In this document: piece after piece, positions 62,837 through 64,000 of the stretch
Position numbering within the stretch: the first letter of the stretch is position 1
Layout of the letters: each line of letters begins with the position of its first letter
NCBI GenBank assembly: GCA_017304655.1
Contig: JAFKLY010000003.1
Span: 674,177 to 738,176 of the forward strand
From: Sphingomonas sp.
GTDB taxonomy: Bacteria; Pseudomonadota; Alphaproteobacteria; Sphingomonadales; Sphingomonadaceae
Direction of reading: 5' to 3'
DNA length: 64,000 bases
Made by a program: the position numbers and the translations under genes
Notes under the pieces: model-generated
Seen by the model: only the letters and a program-made list of their open reading frames with translations
The model's database searches: none
Told to the model about the DNA's origin: nothing

Positions 62837-64000
62837 CGTGCCGGCAGGCTATGCCGCAGGCACGCGGGCCGATGTAGCCAAATACACAACGGGGCGTTGC
62901 CCCTCCGGCGCAGCAACCGGCGCAAAGCGCCACCGCAAACAGGCTGCGACGCCCCCGGACGACCATCCGCGCGCGCACAGCGGCTCGCCCGATGACGGGA
63001 CGGACGGAAGCGACGCGGGCGTCGCCGAACAAGCGAGCGCCCGATCGTGCCGGCCCGCCGGATAGATCGATCCGGCAGCGCGACGCATGCCGGAAGTTCA
63101 CAAAGTTCACGACACGGGGGCGTGAACTTCCGCTCCCCGGACCAATGCGCGAGGCGAATGCCACAGGCGCCAGAGCCCGCCCCGGCAAGCCCGAGCGGCC
63201 CGACCGGACGAGGCATCGTGACTGACCGAGACTGGGCCGCGCCTGGCCGGCATCTGTCGGGTTTGAACGGGAGAAGGCATCCGGCAGCGATGCCATGGCG
63301 GATGGGGTGTAGGACAGGGGAATGTGAGGGGGGATTGGTGAGCGTTCTGGCGGCTCGAGCAACCCCGGCCGGATGGGCACCGTGTCAACCCGGGACTCTA
63401 TTCATGAGCGGAGGAACTTTTGGGGAGCAGGTCACCTTCATTACGATGACGCCGTTCTCTGAACAGTATCTGGGGTTGCTCCGGATCCTGCACCCACACC
63501 GCGCTGCTCCAGAGTTGCCGCAGCAAGTCAGACTGTTTAAGCGCAACTTTGCGCGCAGAGCGACCCTTCATCGTCGTATCGGCTCTGAAGGTCGATCATT
63601 GCCCAGCACCTGACGCCGCGTCTGCGATCAGCGCGACCTCACCGTAGGCGCAGATAGGTAGATTCAGGCGGTGTTCGAGGGGAACATTTCCCCGAAGGGG
63701 CATTCATCATGGGAAATGGGCGTCCCATTGCAATACGCCACAATACGCTGGGGCGACCTTAGCAGTGGACCCGTAGTGGTCCCGAGAAGCCACGCCGACG
63801 AGCAATACGTCGTTTCACTGAAAACCAACACATCGATAAACGTTGGAAAATCTGGAGCGGGCGAAGGGAACGGTTCGATCATCCCCAGCACCATCCCCTG
63901 ACGCTTCCTCGATCTGGGGGCGTTCCGAGATGGTCTTCGATGATGCCGCGTCATCGCGAGCTACGATCTGGGGAGCGTCGTTGTCCTTCATTTCATGACC
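62837..64000. other. Gene-free right end with a repeat and unassigned short frames
   Basis: No convincing coding gene. 62837-63300 looks like GC-rich intergenic DNA with the hairpin repeat. From about 63380 the base composition becomes less GC-rich. Short frames at 63398-63571 (minus, 57 aa), 63664-63954 (minus, 96 aa) and 63671-63901 (plus, 76 aa) match nothing I know, and the last two overlap each other. The region could be decayed mobile or genomic-island DNA. The window ends without a clear gene. Confidence 0.5.
63089..63134. repeat. Dispersed intergenic hairpin repeat, copy 2
   Basis: CGGAAGTTCAC (63091-63101) pairs perfectly with GTGAACTTCCG (63122-63132) around a 20-nt loop that contains AAGTTCACGACACGGG. 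It matches the element at 34153-34202 over most of its length. Confidence 0.75.

Noticed and set aside
62655..63380. 241-codon minus-strand frame across the ureD start and the repeat
   Set aside because: It overlaps ureD in another frame, contains the hairpin repeat as peptide and shows no domain.
63047..63613. 188-codon plus-strand frame in the right end
   Set aside because: It runs through the hairpin repeat, has no ribosome binding site and resembles no family.

Overview
The window reads as a GC-rich chromosomal segment of a sphingomonad-type alphaproteobacterium (Sphingobium, Novosphingobium or Sphingomonas-like). The reasons are two large TonB-dependent receptors without FecR-type partners, a lignostilbene-type carotenoid cleavage oxygenase, sphingomonad-style CopA/CopB, and dense aromatic catabolism genes. 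I saw no tRNA, rRNA, CRISPR array, transposase or phage gene.

Region 1 (1-25.9 kb) is an aromatic catabolon. After the tail of an astD gene at the left edge come a long minus-strand operon (MFS transporter, TauE/SafE exporter, VAO/PCMH-type flavoprotein with its cytochrome c, a small Tat-type protein, GMC oxidoreductase, aldehyde dehydrogenase), a second VAO-type flavoprotein, a two-component HpaB/HpaC-type hydroxylase with a TetR regulator, a stilbene-cleaving-type carotenoid oxygenase and a TonB receptor. Next come an FAH-family hydrolase, gentisate-dioxygenase-like cupin, flavin monooxygenase and CaiB-type CoA transferase, then an IclR regulator divergent from an HMG-CoA-lyase-type enzyme and an aconitase-family enzyme. 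A distinctive operator (palindrome AGAAC-N3-GTTCT, 7-bp spacer, third half-site) lies upstream of every transcription unit here except astD. This is the architecture known for IclR-family PcaU/PobR sites, so I propose the IclR protein runs the whole region. The aryl enzymes keep residues that read a para-hydroxyphenyl group. The lower genes fit a substituted-gentisate route ending in citramalyl-CoA cleavage to acetyl-CoA and pyruvate.

Region 2 (25.9-30.6 kb) is a metal-resistance island: copC, a three-gene module matching CnrY/CnrX/CnrH in order, size and metal ligands (anti-sigma, periplasmic sensor, ECF sigma), then copA and copB.

Region 3 (30.6-55.9 kb) is a second catabolic locus with hydrolase and oxygenase genes suited to cyclic amides, ureides or N-alkylated compounds. 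It holds a cyclic amidohydrolase, HyuA/HyuB, two 2-oxoglutarate-type oxygenases, a Rieske oxygenase overlapping a glutamine-synthetase-like ligase, DUF1445, DUF3830, a cystathionine-lyase-like enzyme, four SDRs (three lacking the catalytic serine), LysR, MFS, a TonB receptor and a deaminase-like amidohydrolase. Its substrate is unknown.

Region 4 (55.9-62.8 kb) is a complete minus-strand urease operon ureDABCEFG-hupE that runs on into a secreted M20 amidohydrolase. The last 1.2 kb holds no convincing gene but carries a second copy of a hairpin repeat also seen at 34.2 kb.
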